Assembly (NCBI GenBank): GCA_011620845.1
Contig: WOYJ01000114.1
Coordinates: 2,072 to 10,631 of the forward strand
DNA: 8,560 bases
DNA from: Methanobacteriaceae archaeon
GTDB lineage: Archaea; Methanobacteriota; Methanobacteria; Methanobacteriales; Methanobacteriaceae
Direction: 5' to 3'
The position numbers and the translations under genes are program-made. Below are positions 5,506-8,560 of this stretch, in pieces (position 1 is the first letter of the stretch; the number at the start of each line of letters is the position of its first letter). Below the pieces are notes generated by a model. The model searched no databases and had not been told where the DNA came from. It worked only from the letters and a program-made list of their open reading frames with translations.

Positions 5506-7572
5506 TTATTTTTTCCACAGTTCCAATCTAACTGGGACGGCGTTAGGTACATCTCCGGAATAAAGGGCTTCTAATTTAATTAAAGACTCATCCACTGTAA
5601 AACCTTGAGCCGTTACATTTTCAATTAATTTTTGTCTGGCTTCCGCTTTAGCAACATCAGGATCAGATGAGAAGGATACTGACCACATATTCGCCAGGAA
5701 TTGGGGGTATAAAACACCGATACGTGTACCTGAAAAGATCTCTGGATTGGCATTACTTGTATAGAGTATTGTAGGACTAGTTCTAGTGCCACTGTAATCA
5801 CCAGATTCGAATGCTTCTGATGGAGTTACTCTAACTTCAAGGTTGTAATATCCTGGCTTCAGAACTCGTTTACCATTTATCTCGGTACTGATTACGTTGT
5901 TTGTATCATACTCTTCTAAGTTTAGGGCGTATTGGGGGGGTCCATCATAGAGTGGGGTATTGTTTACCCTAACTCGAACACTACGCGTATCCAAACCAAC
6001 GCCCATGAATAGGTAGACATTCTCGGCGCCAGATTCGATGGTGAATGGTTTACTTTGAGTGTAACTATCACCAGTGGATTGATAACTATCGAATGTAGTG
6101 GTATCCCATTTAATAGGAAGACTGCTGTAAGTGATACTGGCATAACAGTTTTCCAGGCCTACTAAATCGTAATCAATGCCAGGAACATCGTCCCAAACGA
6201 TTATCCTGACTTGATTGTTACCGGCTCTGAGGTAATCTTTACTGGTATCATAGCTATCATGGAGACTAATAATTCCAGGGAGGTTACCGTAACCTCCGTC
6301 GGGTCTGCCTGTGTAACCTCCAAATGAGGTGAAAACTGTTTGCCAGGTGCCTCCTTCAGGCTTGACCTGCACTATGGCGCCGTCAACTGCACCGTAGGCA
6401 TTCACCACGACGTATGCATCAAAAAGTCTGGTGCCCGGGGGAACATAAATATTGGTTGTCGATGCAACCGCTGATCCTGGGTCACCACCTTTGCCAGGAA
6501 TATTTGTCAATCTAAAGGGAGTACTTACATCAAAATCACTTGTTCCTTGTGTATTCCAGTCAATAGTACGCCCGGGAGTATTTGACGTAGTCCCTGTATC
6601 CAGATTAAATATTAAGCTATTACTGCCTTGAGGCCTTCCCACTCCAGCTCTATCATCAAATCTTGAATCGTTAAACAGTATTCCTTCGGCAACATTTAAG
6701 GTTGTTGTGTAATTGGCTATGATACTGAACCAGGGCATGTTGTTGACTGATGAGGCACTCATAAACTGCAGCCGGAAGTTGTTAACACCAGGATTGAAAA
6801 AGGCAGGATTTATGACTGATTTATTGTTATAAAATCTTCTATTATTATTGGTGAATAGGTATAGAAATTCATTTGGATCAATTGTATCTATTAAAGTATC
6901 GTTTTTGTAAAATCTTGTTCTGGTAGCTTGACCATTACTATCATGGGTTGATCCAAATAAAACCATGACGCTATTAATTGGTCCAGTAGCTGGTATACTA
7001 AATTCAATATTCTGGGGATTTGTGTAGGGGCTACTTGTTATTCCCCAATATACATAGTTATTAAGGCCGCCATTCCACGGCTGGAAATTGGTTAAATAGT
7101 TATGGAAATTCCATACAGTGGTTGTAGTATTCAGGTTCACGGTGGTGAAGCTCACGTTTTCAATTTTATAATAAGCCCTTCCCATCCATCCTTCCTGTGG
7201 TCCGGATATAACTTTAACCTTGGTCACCAAATCTGTGGCTGTGGCTAAACCACGGTTATCGGTAACAGGGGGATTATCTCCCACTGTAAGTTTATAACCA
7301 ATACCATATGGTATTAACATATTAAGGGAAGTTCGCAGGTCAGATTCTGCTTGACTTGGGTTATGACTGTAATAATCAACAGTAGCTGACCTTAAAGTTC
7401 CGGATGCTTCCATAGTTTCCAGGACGCTGTCTGCCAGAGCTTCTAGGTGTTGGTGTTCCTGTCCTTCATATATGGGGAGCATGGCATAGGTTACAATGGA
7501 AGTGGTAAGTATAATAACTACTATTAACCCTAGAACAGCGTCTGCTGTGAATATGAATCCTTTATCATCCAT
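5506..7572 (-). CDS. Large pilin-like surface protein with beta-sandwich repeats
   Basis: A 688-aa predicted exported protein. MDDKGFIFTADAVLG carries a prepilin-like site (after Gly5, with Asp at +6), followed by a membrane helix at about residues 12-32 and a helical stretch (HLEALADSVLETMEASG, 42-58) typical of archaeal pilin-like proteins. YGIGYKLTV at 89-97 begins the outside part. Residues of about 189-293, 370-486 and 506-583 look like three related beta-sandwich units: a Phe-Ser/Thr-Ile or Tyr-Val-Pro opening, an Arg/Gln-Val strand, and a closing Gly-Asn-Asn or Pro-Gly-Tyr turn with an aromatic strand. Such folds often bind sugars or surfaces, but no ligand can be inferred. Eight or so N-glycosylation sequons are present. 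It ends LELWKK. GTGAT, five bases before the ATG, spans the upstream gene's stop. An adhesin or minor pilin role is inferred from size, export signal and context. Confidence 0.7.
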   Translation of the reverse strand: MDDKGFIFTADAVLGLIVVIILTTSIVTYAMLPIYEGQEHQHLEALADSVLETMEASGTLRSATVDYYSHNPSQAESDLRTSLNMLIPYGIGYKLTVGDNPPVTDNRGLATATDLVTKVKVISGPQEGWMGRAYYKIENVSFTTVNLNTTTTVWNFHNYLTNFQPWNGGLNNYVYWGITSSPYTNPQNIEFSIPATGPINSVMVLFGSTHDSNGQATRTRFYKNDTLIDTIDPNEFLYLFTNNNRRFYNNKSVINPAFFNPGVNNFRLQFMSASSVNNMPWFSIIANYTTTLNVAEGILFNDSRFDDRAGVGRPQGSNSLIFNLDTGTTSNTPGRTIDWNTQGTSDFDVSTPFRLTNIPGKGGDPGSAVASTTNIYVPPGTRLFDAYVVVNAYGAVDGAIVQVKPEGGTWQTVFTSFGGYTGRPDGGYGNLPGIISLHDSYDTSKDYLRAGNNQVRIIVWDDVPGIDYDLVGLENCYASITYSSLPIKWDTTTFDSYQSTGDSYTQSKPFTIESGAENVYLFMGVGLDTRSVRVRVNNTPLYDGPPQYALNLEEYDTNNVISTEINGKRVLKPGYYNLEVRVTPSEAFESGDYSGTRTSPTILYTSNANPEIFSGTRIGVLYPQFLANMWSVSFSSDPDVAKAEARQKLIENVTAQGFTVDESLIKLEALYSGDVPNAVPVRLELWKK

Positions 7573-7578
7573 AAATAA

Positions 7579-8478
7579 TCACTTTGGCCATAGGTATAAT
7601 ACAAATAAACATTCTTTTGGATTTACAGTATCGTAGTTAATATCATCTGAAGTGACAGTTTTAGGAGCTTGAACAATAAAGAAATTCATTGAACTACCAA
7701 AATTACCAGTAGCGTTTAAAGTAACTGTGTTGTTCAAAAATTGCATCTTATCTGAAGTATTCGTACTTAAATATGTTGAATTTATCAGATAAGCTCTATT
7801 TATATTCGAACTATCCAAATTTATTACATTACCGTTGATCGTGACTGTAGCAGAGGTAAATCCAGTGTTATTTAAAAATATAATCCAATAGTTATAAGTT
7901 TGGTTATAACGATCACTCGTTTCAAATTGGGGGGCAATATACTTCCTGCTTTGTCCTGTATATCTAATTTCTCCCATCAGAGAGGAAACAGTTTCTAGTT
8001 TGGAGCATAAAGCAACTTTCTCGACCCTTACGATGTCATTAGCAGATGAGTTATAGGTTCCGATACTACCCATGGAAGTATTAGTATCTAAAGTATTAAC
8101 AGTCATATAAAATCCATATTCATCTCCTATGATATTCTGTACGGAACTAGAATTTTCCACAACGAAAGCAAGCTTAGTAGGAGATATTGTTCCCTCAATG
8201 GGCATTCCTTTACTTTTATCATATTTTGCAAGCCCTACCAGACTTAAATTTCCTGTCTTTTCCCAGTTAGGGGGTGTTCCGGATGTTTCAAGTAAAGTAT
8301 TCATAGTATCTGCTGCAACTCGATCCATAGAACCTCTAAAGACAGTGTCTTCTATTTGGAACATTATATTTCCCATATCTGTGGTTACCATACCTATCAT
8401 TATCGTGAGAGGTATTATTGCAATTAGAAGATCTAAAGAAATTACAAATGCCCTTTGGTCATCATCCAAAAACCCCAT
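7579..8478 (-). CDS. Pilin-like surface protein, heavily sequon-rich
   Basis: A 299-aa predicted exported protein. MGFLDDDQRAFVISLD carries an acidic cap, a possible prepilin site after Ala10 and Asp at +6, then a hydrophobic helix at about residues 13-31. The following part has the motif LLETSGTPPNWE at 62-73 and VGLA at 81-84, a pattern I recall from other archaeal pilin-like proteins, then YGFYMTV at 121-127 and IVRVEKVAL at 149-157. About ten Asn-X-Ser/Thr sequons crowd the outside domain, suggesting a heavily glycosylated surface. Cysteines at 158 and 290 could pair. It ends LYLWPK, similar to the end of the 688-aa protein. GGAGAT at 8484-8489, five bases before the ATG, lies at the end of the upstream reading frame, whose stop is only 2 bp away. 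Exact role unknown; minor pilin is the best guess. Confidence 0.68.
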   Translation of the reverse strand: MGFLDDDQRAFVISLDLLIAIIPLTIMIGMVTTDMGNIMFQIEDTVFRGSMDRVAADTMNTLLETSGTPPNWEKTGNLSLVGLAKYDKSKGMPIEGTISPTKLAFVVENSSSVQNIIGDEYGFYMTVNTLDTNTSMGSIGTYNSSANDIVRVEKVALCSKLETVSSLMGEIRYTGQSRKYIAPQFETSDRYNQTYNYWIIFLNNTGFTSATVTINGNVINLDSSNINRAYLINSTYLSTNTSDKMQFLNNTVTLNATGNFGSSMNFFIVQAPKTVTSDDINYDTVNPKECLFVLYLWPK

Positions 8479-8480
8479 AC

Positions 8481-8560
8481 TTAATCTCCAGGATGATATT
8501 TTTTCACTTTAAATTTTTTCAACGCATTAATCATACTATTTTTCCAAACAAATCCTTCAA
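8481..8560 (-). CDS. C-terminal end of an unidentified upstream protein (partial)
   Basis: Only one of the three - strand frames stays open from the window edge to just before the 299-aa gene. It encodes 25 residues ending KKYHPGD and then TAA at 8481-8483. The tail is basic (eight Lys), so it is likely cytoplasmic. The 2-bp gap and the ribosome binding site inside its last codons place it in the pilin operon. A pilus ATPase or platform protein would fit the position, but nothing in these residues identifies one. Confidence 0.5.
   Translation of the reverse strand, partial: EGFVWKNSMINALKKFKVKKYHPGD

Noticed and set aside
8129..8512. 127-codon + strand open frame at the right edge
   Set aside because: Antisense to the start of the 299-aa pilin-like gene, whose signal sequence and ribosome site are convincing.

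Overview
The window looks like the chromosome of a methanogenic archaeon, most probably Methanobacteriales (Methanobacterium-like). The basis is a pair of archaeal-specific conserved genes (UPF0200 and UPF0201 families), an archaeal Dph6-type enzyme, TATA-box promoters (TTTATATA and TTTATAAG), Shine-Dalgarno sites of the GGTGAT type, and several proteins with archaeal class III (prepilin-type) signal sequences of the DDKG/DEKG kind. The genus is an inference; no rRNA or other taxonomic marker is present.

Left part, + strand. A P-loop kinase-like protein (16-564) overlaps by 11 bp the gene for a UPF0201 putative RNA-binding protein (554-934). After a 157-bp spacer carrying a GC-rich hairpin and a clear TATA promoter comes an AT-rich HicB-HicA toxin-antitoxin pair (1092-1490 and 1508-1777), antitoxin first. 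A 37-codon open stretch in another frame follows the hicA stop and may be a frameshifted tail.

Middle, - strand. A Dph6/ATP-pyrophosphatase family protein (1930-2610) lies downstream of a three-helix membrane protein (2643-3458) whose outside domain looks like a tandem duplication. The two seem to share one promoter at about 3532-3540.

Right part, - strand. A tight gene cluster (3562 to beyond the right edge) encodes, in transcription order: the C-terminus of an unknown protein, a 299-aa and a 688-aa pilin-like protein, a 368-aa pilin-like protein, a small 133-aa pilin with a canonical Glu+5 and a TTG start, and a membrane-anchored PepSY-like protein. Spacers are 2, 6, 12, about 9 and 12 bp, and most ribosome binding sites lie at or across the preceding stop codon. 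All four pilin-like proteins have an acidic N-terminal cap, a possible prepilin-peptidase site, a hydrophobic helix, a similar Gly/aromatic beta-strand motif and an extracellular body rich in N-glycosylation sequons. I read this as a set of one candidate major pilin plus three large minor pilins or adhesins, exported and assembled by machinery not visible here. This is the least ordinary part of the window; function is inferred from signal sequences and gene order only.
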